Position numbers and translations under genes: made by a program
Assembly: GCA_001931905.2 (NCBI GenBank)
Contig: MSJI02000462.1
Span: 41,655-105,654, forward strand
Reading direction: 5' to 3'
DNA: 64,000 nucleotides
Origin: Cladosporium sp. IMV 00045
Lineage: Eukaryota > Ascomycota > Dothideomycetes > Cladosporiales > Cladosporiaceae
Shown: positions 10,797 to 21,416 of the stretch, piece after piece
How the letters are laid out: every line of letters begins with the position of its first letter
Position numbering within the stretch: position 1 is the stretch's first letter
Notes under the pieces: model-generated
What the model was told of the DNA's origin: nothing
Databases searched by the model: none
What the model saw: only the letters and a program-made list of their open reading frames with translations

Positions 10797-13467
10797 ATGT
10801 CGCAAGCATCTCAGATATCACGGTACCGGCCGGCTGTCATCGCCGTTACAGGTGTCGCAGCCGCTTTTGGCATTTGGACCCTCTACTCTACCTTCGCGGA
10901 TCGAACGACGAAAGCTCCATTGCACCGCAGTAATGCTGTGCGCAGGAATCGCACTCCCCTTGCCGAAATGCCAACCGTCGAATACTCAAGACGCGCAAAC
11001 TCTCCAGACGCGCCTTTCGGCTTGATCACTCTGAGATTGGGAAACCTCATCCTTGATCAGTTTGTCATTGGTCGGGACGCAATCCCATTGCTGGAGGAAT
11101 GGAGCAACTCATACGGTCCTGAGGCGGAATATGTTCGAACATTGGCAGCTACCTTGGCGGTCCAGTCAGTCTTGCACAAATGCCGCTTGATGTTCGAGCC
11201 AAGCCCATATGAGGCAGATTCGTGGGAGAATATTCGGCATCTCCTGGCAACCTATCAGCTCGAGGAGCTGGAACATGCCATACAAACCAGTCCCCAAGAT
11301 GCGGCTCAGGCATACCGCCCTCAATTTCTCAGATCTTTGGAAGTAGCGAAGATGTTGACCTCGAGGGGTTGTTCCAAGATTTCAACAATGGCGTAGACTT
11401 TGATCAGCTTCTCTCTGAACATCCCCCCCATGAAGGCCAGGATGTGCTTCCTGGCAACCAAGCGGAACCGGCGCAGGGACTCAAAGGTCTTCTCTACTAC
11501 ATTGCTGAGGACAAGGCAAAACGTGATGCATACGAGCACTGGGGAATCCAGTGCGACGGCTGTAACGAGTCCCCGATTCGTGGTGTCCGTTGGCATTGCT
11601 TGAATTGTCCTGACGTAGATCTTTGCTCTACATGCGAGGCATCATCTCGACACCAGCAAACTCATGTCTTCGTCAAAATCAAGATCCCGCTTCCGCTGTT
11701 GAGTCAGAAGGGCAGAACCCTGGCATTTCCGGCATGGTATCCCGGCGATGCGCACTTGATCCACGAGCCTATTCAGCCTGAACTCAGGAAACGCCTGGCC
11801 GAAGAATACGGATACGAAGAGCCGCAGATTGACGCGCTGTACGACCAATTCATCACGACTGCCAGCATCATCTTCGACAAAGGACCCTCTTCCGTCAACG
11901 TTGCAATCGACCGACGAGCATTCGACAGTGCTCTGACAAGCACAGCCTGGACAGAACACAACAAACCAAATGCCCTCTTCGACCGCATGTTTGCATTCTA
12001 CGATCGCAACAATCGAGGAGCAATCTTCTTTGAGGATTTCGTCAGCGGTGTTGCATATGTTCGCGGACCTCGTAGATTGCAGTCCCTGAAGCGTGCATTG
12101 CAGGGCTTTGACCTAGACTCGGACGGCTACATTGATCGATCGGATTTCATCGTTCTGCTTCGCGGCAGGTATGACGTGCAAAAAGAGCTCATCGCAAGTG
12201 CCTCGGAAATTCGTGCGGCCAAGACATCACTGGAAGGCATTGATGTGATCAGGTCGAGCCAGCCCATCAGTTCCATCTTCAACGAGCAGGACATGCCACT
12301 GGGCGAAATGCGCTCTTCCGGAGGAAAGCAAGTCAACGAAGTCGGTGACGCCGAAGTACTGCCTGGAACGAAGGTTGTTCTGGAAGATGATGAAGTGCCT
12401 ACCGCAAGTACGCCGTTACCTCCTAATGTAATGCGTGTGAGATCGCTCCGGCAATTGCAAAGACAGCTTTCACGCCTTGACGATGCACTTAACGGCGAGT
12501 ATGCCGACTCCAATGGACGTATTACAAGAGATGATGATGAGGCACCGGAACGGGAACAGGACGCACAGCAGTCTATGGAGTCCACGACGAAGGATCTCAC
12601 CCCAGAGGAAGCCGCTGTGCTTGGAATCGGTAAAGGCAATGATCAACATAAGAACACAGTGTCTTCCGCACGCCACGACGCTCTCTGGAAATTCGCCGAG
12701 ATGAGCTACCACGAATTGCTCGATCCCATTTTCAGCGAAAAAGAACAGAAAGGCCTCGCTGTTAAAGACACCGTCGATGAACGCCAACGCTGGCGAAAAG
12801 AAATCGACCAGGCAATGGAGCAGAAGAACATCCTCGAAGAAAACCTCCGATCTGGCGCAGAGCTCGATCCCTTAGTGGCTGCAGCTGCAAGCTCCTACGA
12901 CCGCACTTCAAGATCATGGATGACCCACCAACAAGAAAACCAGCAGCAGCAGCGCGATGAAGAAGTCCAGCGTGAGATCCACGTTCAGATGCGTGACAAC
13001 ATGCTGCCAACAGACACCCCCAGCTTGGACCAGTTCGAAGCAGACATTCAAGAACAATCCCTGGAAGAACTCCTCGCCGCATCCGGCTATAGCGTCGCCG
13101 AAGAAAGCGAGGAGACACCCGAACCATCCGAAGCAGCCCAGGAAGCAGATCAGTCCAGCCCTTCGCCCGACCAAACACTCCCCCAGAATTCGATGGACGA
13201 ATTCAGGAACGCACTACAGCAATCTCGGTCGGTGGACACTGCCGGAACCCTTGCCCGATTGGAGCAGCTCAGGATCGTCCCTCGCAACCGCGCGAGCCGC
13301 CCTCCCAAGAGCGACTCGAGTACCTCGCCGCTCTCGACGAGGAAGAAAAGGAAATCGCGAAGCGAGGCGGCCCAGGCCGCCTCAGCTATGAAGAAATTGA
13401 GGCGCTGGCGACTTCGCGCGAGGTTAGAGCGCTTGTTGTCGGCTGGTTGGAGTTGGCTAGGTTTTGA
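10797..13467 (+). CDS. Membrane-anchored ZZ-type zinc finger / EF-hand protein; reading frame interrupted twice
   Basis: The function is not established. From the ATG at 10797 the frame encodes an N-terminal membrane segment (residues about 10-30, AVIAVTGVAAAFGIWTLY), then a helical region up to RSLE at 11342. The coding signal then moves to another frame, which carries a ZZ zinc finger (CDGCNESPIRG, CLNCPDVDLCSTC, TH; about 11550-11670), a degenerate EF-hand (DRNNRGAIFFEDF) and a canonical one (DLDSDGYIDRSDF), then a long charged coiled-coil region. Near 13270 it changes again to a frame encoding LEYLAALDEEEKEIAKRGG and ending GWLELARF at 13467. Each switch is equivalent to one lost base. 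Each can also be bridged by a weak intron: 11343-11407 (65 nt, GTAGCG/ATCAG) and 13232-13272 (41 nt, GTGGAC/CTCAG). Assembly error, unusual introns and recent decay all remain possible. Confidence 0.7.
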
Positions 13468-13998
13468 TGTTACGTGCGGAAGGAAAGGGAGGTGGCGTGC
13501 AAGACATGACATTCGTGGGACGCAGGGAAGAAAGGGAACAAGAATGAAGCATGGAGTTTGTAAATACATGTGTACATGAAGGGATTTTCACTGTGGAGCA
13601 TGGTTGGGGACTTTACATTGGTGTATTATACGCTTCATTCAATTTCATGTCTGGGTTGCATAAAGTATCTTCGCCGAGTGATTTTGGAGTCATTTCCTGT
13701 ATTGCTCCATTCCTGCTGATGTTCAACATGGATCCCGCCATGCTTGCGTGCAGTATGCAAGTCGCAGTCCTCTGCCATTGCAGAACGTCAAATCGTAAAC
13801 CCATGAAACACGAGAAAAGCAAAAGAGAAGGTAAGCCAAAACGCCGCCGCTGACCTGAGTGGTTGGTTGATGTCTTCAACCCTGCAAATGCCAAATCTCC
13901 ATGCAAAACCCCAACCAAAAGAAGAAGAAAGAAGAAAAAAGAAAATCAGGCGTCCTTGATGTTCTGAAGGTGCAAGGCAAGTGCCAGGAGGCTGGCGC
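13468..13998. other. Convergent intergenic region
   Basis: 3' flanks of the ZZ/EF-hand gene (+) and the F-box-like gene (-). An A/G-rich stretch at about 13916-13950 is low complexity. No gene is supported. Confidence 0.5.
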
Positions 13999-15336
13999 TC
14001 AGCCGCGTGAAGTCCAACCCTTCTTCTTGCACACCGGCTCACAGAGGCAGTCGAGAGAATGGGTGGTGATGAAAGACGGCTCGGCGTCGCTGTCCTCAAC
14101 ACGCTCCTCCCCACCGTCGAGGCGTACGCCACCAGTGGACTCGTCGCTCGACTCCCGCATGAACTCGTCGTACTCGCGAAGAGAGGGAGCTTTGCCGTCC
14201 TCGGTCGCGTTGGAGGCAGACCACTCGACGAAGTCCTGACGAGCCTTATCGAGATGCGCGAGGATTCCAGCCTTCTGGCTGTCCTTGATGTAGCCGGTAA
14301 TGATGACCGGGTGGCCTTTGATAGACGGCCACGCAGCGGCAAAGATGCGCTCGATGACTGCTTTCTGGCAAGCGCCTTCGAGATAGAAGTTCTCGGAGAC
14401 GCGGGATGGGGCGCTAATGTGGATCTGCAGACGGGACAGGTTGGTGTCGCGGAGAGTGCGGAGCGCGTATGTTGGAGTGTCGGTGGAGGACAGATCGAAA
14501 TGAAAGAGGTCGAGGAAGCCGCTGTGAGTGAGGGCTAGGGTGATATCGCGGATGTGGACGCGGAGGCGGCTGTTGTGAAGAAGCTTTTTGGCCACGGCGC
14601 CTTGTTCGAGCAGGAAAGTAGAGTTGGTATGAAACTGGTGGCTCGCCTCGAGGTAGACTTGCTTATTGAGACGCATGATGGCCGTCTCGGTGCGTGGCGT
14701 CCGGCGGCCATGTCTGGCTTTGTGCTTCGGGTATGGAAGAGCCACAGAGCCGAGGACATGGCCGTAGATGGCGTTGCGCAACTCACCAGGGAGGCCCTGA
14801 AGGCTGAAGGTCTTGCCGTTGATGCGCCACCAGTCCGACTGGGCCCTGTAAGCCATCTGGCTGTTGAAAGGAGTATCATTTTGCGGAGTGAATTCATCGA
14901 GGAAATCTGAGATTGGGCGAAAGTCCCCACAGAAGCCGACGAGGATGGTCCCCTGGTCGGGACAAACATGCATGTCCAGAGCCACGTCGCCAATTTGGAA
15001 AGTATACTTGCTGTAGCCGATGTGGAGCCAGCCATCCTGAAAGCCAGAGAGCGGCATCTTGAAGGAACTGGCGCCCTTGCTCGGATACAAGTTGACATCG
15101 AGCCCAAACTTAGCGAAGCTCTGAGCTCTGTAAGTATTGATGTGGTGGATAATGGCAGAGTGCATTAAAGTCGAGGCGACGCCGGGCTTGCGGTCGTCTC
15201 CAGTGGTGTGCCACTGGTAGGCGACGGTGCCTGCAGCGCTTTGCGTCATTCCCAAGCGTTTCTTGAGAAGGTTGAGGACTAGCGTGAGATGCGTGGTCTT
15301 GGTGGACATGTTGCTGGCCTGGTTCGTGGGAGCCAT
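13999..15336 (-). CDS. Hypothetical F-box-like fungal protein
   Basis: A single exon of 445 aa; the start CGCCATGG is a strong context. Around residues 178-200 it has FSLQGLPGELRNAIYGHVLG, the LPxELRNxIY signature of the large F-box-like/DUF7730-type family of fungi. In that family the segment resembles a degenerate F-box that could bind Skp1. Downstream are RLNKQVYLEASHQFHTNSTF and a helical region with alternating hydrophobic residues, but no recognisable WD40, LRR or other substrate-binding domain. The last 60 residues are acidic and end in a Cys cluster (CLCEPVC) followed by a basic tail. The family is large and fast evolving in Dothideomycetes. A role as ubiquitin-ligase adaptor is an inference only. 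Confidence 0.75.
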   Translation of the reverse strand: MAPTNQASNMSTKTTHLTLVLNLLKKRLGMTQSAAGTVAYQWHTTGDDRKPGVASTLMHSAIIHHINTYRAQSFAKFGLDVNLYPSKGASSFKMPLSGFQDGWLHIGYSKYTFQIGDVALDMHVCPDQGTILVGFCGDFRPISDFLDEFTPQNDTPFNSQMAYRAQSDWWRINGKTFSLQGLPGELRNAIYGHVLGSVALPYPKHKARHGRRTPRTETAIMRLNKQVYLEASHQFHTNSTFLLEQGAVAKKLLHNSRLRVHIRDITLALTHSGFLDLFHFDLSSTDTPTYALRTLRDTNLSRLQIHISAPSRVSENFYLEGACQKAVIERIFAAAWPSIKGHPVIITGYIKDSQKAGILAHLDKARQDFVEWSASNATEDGKAPSLREYDEFMRESSDESTGGVRLDGGEERVEDSDAEPSFITTHSLDCLCEPVCKKKGWTSRG

Positions 15337-16305
15337 GGCGAATGGGTATGAAAAATTAATTGATGATCGGGCAAGACTCGAGATGACTGTACGTCGCGAG
15401 TTGTGATCGTGAATTGCGATAACCAGTATCGTAAGTAGTAGTGATGATTGTGATAGTAGCTGAAGAAGATGGGTGTCGAGTTACTGATGAACAGTAGATC
15501 GAGAAGATGCAGCAGATGATGGGGATTATATATTGCTGTATCGCACAATCAACGGTCGTCGCTATTGTTGGAGATACAATAGTAAGAATATCGGTGGCTG
15601 GCAACTTCGAGTGCGTTTCAGCTTCCTATTGTCGGCAGCCCCGCCGTGCAGTTAATGTAGCTGAGAACAGTAAGGTCGTGACCTCGAGTTCCTATTGTCG
15701 AGTCAATTAGAAGTTACTGGTCCCGTTACGACAACCATTGGCGCAAGCTTCAGTTGGCTATTTTTGCTGTGATGTTGAGTCGCAGGTTTGTATCGGGCGC
15801 AGAGTCGTCCAATCTAAGTGAGCGACATGTGCCTGTGTCAGAAGTGAAGGACCGGCCACATGATACCTAGCCAGATCGAGGTCATACGGCGCCAATGTAA
15901 TGCTGTCAATTGCCTGTTGCAGTGATTGAAGTAGCGTTTGTCATGGAATGCACAGCAAACAAGAGATGCGTAGTGTCCGCTCCTGGATCACGATCATGGT
16001 GGATACAAGGAAGAGGTCCAGTTCGACGTCTCGAGAAAACATGTTGGAAAGCCCGCCGACTACATTGAGTTGTCCCAATAGTCTCTTTTCTCATGACCGA
16101 TCCACAGATGCATTGAGTGCACATATTGATATTTCTCATGAAGTTATAGACTCGTGAAGTAAGTTAGTGAAGATGAAGTGAAGTGCAACTGGTGTGAGCT
16201 CGGGCCTCATCTTCCTCCACAAAAGTGGGAGCATCTCGAGCTGTCTACTCGCGAACGACCCAGCGACCGACCCTGCTACATTCTAACTACTAGGGCAAAA
16301 TCGTC
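15337..16305. other. Divergent intergenic region
   Basis: Promoter space between the F-box-like gene (-) and med8 (+). A TATATA element near 15525-15532 sits about 190 bp upstream of the minus-strand start. Near 16150-16195, repeated GTGAAGT/AGTGAAG words lie about 120 bp upstream of med8. No gene is seen. Confidence 0.5.
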
Positions 16306-17156
16306 ATGTCGCTCTCTCAAGAGAATGTACGCGCGCTTGATCAGCTGCGACAGCGATTGCAACAATTATCAACGTCTCTCAACATTCTCAAAACCGATCT
16401 TGCCAGACAAGAGACGCTCCCGACATGGTAGGCTACGATTTCCTTTGTGCTATGTTCTTCTTTTCTTCCTCTCTCTCCGCCAGAAACCAACGGTTATTCC
16501 TGCTGCGAATTGCTAAGGGCAATGGCAGGGAATCGCTTCAAACGCGCGCTGGTCTTCTGGCGGGTGATCTTCAACAACTCCAAACCATCTTCGACTCAAA
16601 CCGTCAATTCCTCACTGCCGCCCATGCCTACCCGCACGCCTCTTTCCCAGGCCATTCGCACGAGGCGGTAATCCAGCAGCTACTGCGAAAGAAAGCAGAG
16701 CCAAATGTTGAGGATTGGATAGAAGACAATACAAACCCCGCTAAGGTCGCAAAATGGGACGATGGACTCGATACGGGATTGAACGACGATGAGCAGAAGG
16801 AGCTCTGGGCTTTTGCGAAACCGACGAGTACGGAGACGGCGATCGGATTCTTGACCAGCGGTGCTTTCAAGTACGATTACACACTCGCGGAGAAGGATAC
16901 AGGTGTAGAGAACGTGGTCACAGGCTTGCGCAGGAAACTAAGAAAGACAATGCGCGGAGAGGACGACGAGGATGATTCTGACGAGGAGGACGATGACGAG
17001 GAAATGGAGGATCGCATGGAGGAGGATACCATGCCTGCTGCGAAACCGCCCAGCGATCCGTTTGGAGATATTACCGGGGTAGACAAGAACAAGAGCACGA
17101 TGCCTATAGAGTCGTGGCTCAAGTTCGTGAGTGTGATGGCGCTACAAGGCAAATAG
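16306..17156 (+). CDS. med8: Mediator complex subunit 8 (MED8)
   Basis: A head-module subunit of Mediator, which links activators to RNA polymerase II. Two exons, 16306-16427 and 16529-17156, give 249 aa. The 101-nt intron (GTAGGC donor, TGGCAG acceptor) splits a Trp codon, so the protein reads LPTWESLQTRAGLLAGDL, matching the family's LPxWxSLQ motif. The N-terminus (SQENVRALDQLRQRLQQL) and the first 100 residues form the conserved helical bundle, with PHASFPGHSHEAVIQQLLRKK following it. The middle has a 35-residue run made almost entirely of Asp and Glu (about 190-215). The C-terminus ends in SWLKFVSVMALQGK. The longer unspliced frame from 16425 is not the true start, because it would lose the conserved first helix. 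Confidence 0.88.
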
Positions 17157-17453
17157 CACTATCAGCGACTTCAAGAAGGGCCAAAAGCCTTTTTGTTACG
17201 CTACTATAATGACACTATTTCTTCAACATGTGGAATTGATCCAACTCATTCAGACCAATCTGAAAATACTCATTTCCATCATATCAAATATATCCTGATC
17301 TTTTCCTCGAATAATCAGTAGGCCGATCTCACCAGCGGGCGGAAGCTTCCGTCATTCCGTACAGACACCACCTATACCATAAACAAACGTATACACTTCC
17401 ACTTTTTGACGCGACAACACGCGATACCAACATCAACGTACCAACCACCCACT

Positions 17454-18397
17454 ATGGAGTCCCTCGAACAAACCCTCCGCGCAGTCCTCACGCCAATCAC
17501 ACACAACCTTCCAGAGCCAGTCCAAGAAGTCGCAACGCAACTCCTCGGCGAAAGCTGCTACCGCAGCCTGGTACACAACCTTACAATCAGCGACTCGACA
17601 TGCATGAAACTCGCGATCTCCAAGGCGCTCGGCATCGCCATCGTGGGCGCCTCGTCCGTCGTCAAAGTCCCGCAAATGATCAAGCTGATCAACAGCGGCT
17701 CGGCTGAGGGCGTCAGTTTCATCGGATACCTGCTGGAAACGGCCAGCTTCATGATCAGCCTGGTGTACAACGTGCGCAACAAGTTCCCCTTCTCGTCCTA
17801 CGGCGAGACGGCTTTTATCGTCATTCAGAACATCGCCATCTGCTTCTTGGTGCTGGAGTACTCGGGCCGCGGACAGCTGGGCACCGCGCTGATTGCCGCT
17901 CTTGCTGGAACTGGCTTCGTGCTGTTCAACAATGACCTCGTCAGCATGGAGCTTCTGCAATACCTGCAAGCTGGCGCCGGTGCGGTCGGCGCTCTCTCCA
18001 AGTTGCCTCAGATCATCGCCATCTTCCGTGAGGGAGGAACCGGCCAGCTCTCCGCTTTCACCGTACGTACCCGAGCACCTCTCTATCATAAAGCCTCAGC
18101 GCAATTGCTAACAGAAAATAGGTCTTCTCCTACCTCTTCGGCTCTATGTCGCGTATCTTCACGACCCTGCAAGAAGTCCCCGACAAGCTGATCCTGTACA
18201 GCTTCGTGGCGGGTTTCACGCTGAACGTCGTGCTGGCGCTACAGATGCTCTTCTACTGGAAGGCGCCCGCCAGCAAGAGCACGCCCGAGGCCAAGCTCAC
18301 GCCTGCGGGCAAGCGCGAGGTCGAGAAGACGACTGAGAAGGTCAAGGCGCAGGCGACGGGCGCGGAGAAGAAAAGCAGCCCTAGACGGAGGGGTTGA
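17454..18397 (+). CDS. PQ-loop membrane protein, mannose-P-dolichol utilization defect 1 (MPDU1) homologue
   Basis: Needed in animals for use of dolichol-phosphate sugars in N-glycan and GPI synthesis at the ER; the biochemical activity is not settled. Two exons, 17454-18062 and 18122-18397, give 294 aa. The intron is 59 nt (GTACGT donor, AATAG acceptor with CTAAC upstream, phase 0). The two PQ-loop motifs are visible as VVKVPQMIKL (about residue 72) and LSKLPQIIAI (about residue 187), each at the start of a three-helix bundle, for seven hydrophobic segments in all. The N-terminal 45 residues (LPEPVQEVATQLLGESCYRSL) match the family. The C-terminal 50 residues are Lys/Ala-rich and basic. It lies 297 bp downstream of med8 on the same strand with its own promoter space. 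Confidence 0.88.
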
Positions 18398-18538
18398 AGA
18401 TTATTTTTCCTGAGGAGGGTTGTATTTGTACTTGGATGTTGTAGCTAAATTTAATACTCTTTTGCAGACGCATTCATGCATTTCAGTCGTTCATTCATAT
18501 ATTCCTCCAACGCCGCCTTCATAAGCAACAGTGCTTCC

Positions 18539-20492
18539 TCATTTCTTTGCCTTCTCCAAAGCAAGCATCTCGCGCGCTTCTTCCAACTCCGCTTCCGAAG
18601 GCATGGGCACAATCATCAGATACAGAACGTCCTCCTGCATAACCTTCTTAATCACACCAATCGGACCTCCCTTACGGCCCTTGCGACTATCGCGCGAACG
18701 CTGCCCACGACGACCATGGGGCGCACGATTGAAGTAGTCCGCATCCAACTGCGACCCTCCATACGGCGCGTGAGGAGCAGGCGGATTGCTCGAGCTCGCA
18801 AAGCCGGCATCGAACGCATACTCGGTCCCGTACCTCGGCCCATACCTCCTCTCAAAGCGGCGCTCTCGCCTTTCGTTTCTGCGCTCGCGTTTTGCTTGCC
18901 GGTGAGAAGCGACGTCGATGTGTCCACCTGAAACCAAGCCGATGAGACCGCCGTTGAACATGGGGTTGTTGGGATCGGACCATTTCGAGCGGTTCTGGCG
19001 TTCGCCTTCAGGGATGACGAGGGTCGAGTTTGGATCATCTCGGGCCTGTGGATGATTTAGTCAGCAAAGTTCAAGGTCCAGCTCTGTCTGTCAAGACGAC
19101 AGCTCGGGTCGTGCGAATAACCCACATATGACATCTGCTTCCTGCGATCCACGTACCCGGCCAGGAATTTCTGCGCATCCTTGGCCCTGTCCTTGAACGT
19201 CTCCTCGCCGTTCTTGCCGGAATAAACCACCTCGTCGATGCCCGGGTAGATCAGAGGCGCCGCCTCGAGCATCTTGAGCGAACCCCTCGTCTCGCCCGAC
19301 GTGAGGCGGATCTTCTGCATCTTGGCCGCTAGACCGGCGCTTCCTGCTGTCGAAGAGGAAGGAGCAGAAGCTGAGGAAGACAGATCATATTTGGCGATGG
19401 CTTTCGAAGTGGAGAAGTCGACTTTCTCAGCTCCAATGCCGAATTTTGCCAGCAAGCTGCTTGAGGACTGCGCGACTTCGGCGTCGGATTTGTATTTCAT
19501 GATGAAAGCGTAGCAGCCGGCGGGTTTGAAGAGGGTGTCGTTCATGCGGTCGAGGAAGTTGTTGGTTTTGCGCCGCGTGTCGAGTTCTTTGCCTACGCCT
19601 GCTACGACTTGCACGGATGTTGTGACGGCCATCTGGAGGGTGGTTAAATTTGTGTTCTCCTTTTCATGTGTCTGCCTCAGATCCGACCATATGCTGATTG
19701 AGAAAAGAGGAAATAGAGTTAAGACGAGATACTCACCACAATAGGATCAGGCACCAAACCAGCCACACTGGCCGCGACAATGACAGCAGTAAAGCACGGA
19801 TTCGCCTGACTGGAGGCATGGAAATTCTTCAGAAAGCGCAGGAAAGTCTGCTGATCGATACCGACGTTTTCGAGCACGGGACTGTACGCCCGCACGAAAC
19901 CGCGTGACTTGTTCCTCGGTCGGCGCTGGGGGATGATGACGGGTAATGAGAGTTTTCCTACGGGCTTCGAGGGCCCTGATTTCCGGGCAGAGAGTACGTC
20001 GCGCACGAGGGAGTCGGCGTCGTCGCTCGTGGCGTCTTCGTAGCTGGGTGGCTCGGTGGAGGCGGCTACTTCGTCTAGTTGCCAGGCTTCTTCGTCGTTT
20101 TCCAAGGGGCTCAGGTCGTCGTATAGGTAGTCTGAATCGCTGTCTGAAGACAGTTCTTCTTGATGTATAGATTTCTTTTCATCTGCCGCCGGTGGACCTG
20201 TAGCTAGTTGGCGGTCCCGAGCAAGTTCTCCTGTCGATTGAACGTAAGGAGGCGGTAGATCGTCTGATGTTTCCGAGGGTTGTGCTGCTGCGTTTGGTCG
20301 ACTCGATGGGCCAGCGATTACAGGCTCTTCTTCAGGCGAGGCTTGCGCAGAGTCTCGAGCGCCGGCGGCCTTGCGCTGTTTGCGATGGTCATGATATTCG
20401 ACCGCGGCTCCGACTCCTGTGCCGACGAGTTTGATCAGGCCGCCGATGGGGCCTCCGCCGCCTCGGCGTCGCTGCTGAGGTTGAGAAGACAT
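18539..20492 (-). CDS. Uncharacterised conserved fungal protein, Gly-rich at both ends
   Basis: Three exons, 20492-19737, 19632-19126 and 19045-18539, give 589 aa. The introns are 104 nt (GTGAGT/TCCAG) and 80 nt (GTGGGT/CACAG), both phase 0. The N-terminus is GGGGPIGGLIKLVGTGVG, followed by a basic segment and an acidic, Ser-rich disordered region. The core runs from about 190 to 420 and includes SLPVIIPQRRPRNKSRGFVR and FLRFLKNFHASSQANP, a hydrophobic segment (AVIVAASVAGLVPD), then NNFLDRMNDTLFKPAGCYAF. The last part has another glycine motif (FNGGLIGLVSGG) followed by an Arg-rich segment. I recognise the core as widespread in Pezizomycotina without a known function. Splicing is supported because each exon ends and resumes in phase at conserved-looking positions. 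No enzyme motif is visible. Confidence 0.8.
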
Positions 20493-21416
20493 GTATTAGG
20501 ATGTGATGTGGGATGAAGTCTTATTACTGGCAAGGCAGGATGATAACGCTATGCGAGAGAAAATGTAGGAAACGAACTGGTAGATTGTGTATTCGAGAAG
20601 TTTAGAACGAACGACCAGCATGGGTTTAATTATATACTATACCTCACCAGCACGCGAGCTCCAAGCATACCCGAAACAGACCGCCCCCCTCGACGCAGAC
20701 ATGCTGAGCGACGAATGCTCGCTGCTGATTCGCGCGCAAGCTTCTTTTCAGCTGACAGACAAGAAGGATTCGACCACAGCGCAGAGTTGTCCCAATGCGT
20801 CTTTTGCTTTTTGGGTGAGTGGAGGAGGACAAGGGTTTCATCATTCGAGGTCTAAGCCTTCCGCCAGCTGAGCTTGGGCGAAAGCTTGAATCCTGCGCGG
20901 AGGAAGCCGTTGACTGGGCCGCTGTAACCGCACGTGTGTCGTTGGGTAATGCATGTCAGACGGACGATAGTGGTATGCATGGCGCTTGGGTTATGTTCGG
21001 GATTTTCACGTGCAAGCACAGGTTTGAATCAAGCAGGGAAGAGAGGTTTGCAGAATTGTTATACATGTTCATACGAGCTATTTTGTGAAGCTGTCTTCCA
21101 TGTCAAGAGAAGCAGAAGAGAAAACAAAGTGTGTGTTGTTGATTGGGTATCTTTAGAGCTTGCTGTGCTGAGGTAAATGCATGTCATCCAGTGCGTGCAG
21201 TGCTTAATGCCATGCCACGCTATGCCATGCAACCCGCGTCGAGTCTCGCTCGCGGATTTTGCGATCCATGTGTTCTGTGAGCCAAAGTGTGTCCATGTCG
21301 GTTCCTACACCCACTTGTAAAAAGTACAGCAGGGTGAATGGAAGCCAAGTGTTGAATGGAAGAAGAAGTTCTCGTCTTGCCCATTGGCGACGAGTGATGG
21401 AGGTGGACCGACTGGT
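20493..21416. other. Intergenic, promoter of the 18.5-20.5 kb gene and 3' flank of the EVE gene
   Basis: 924 bp between two minus-strand genes. A TATATACTATA element lies at about 20632-20642, some 140 bp upstream of the 20492 start. Repeated GCCATGC words occur at 21211-21232. No gene is supported. Confidence 0.5.

Noticed and set aside
13468..13579. Alternative end of the ZZ/EF-hand protein at 13579
   Set aside because: The tail in that frame is a low-complexity basic sequence, while the neighbouring frame ending at 13467 reads as a natural helical C-terminus.
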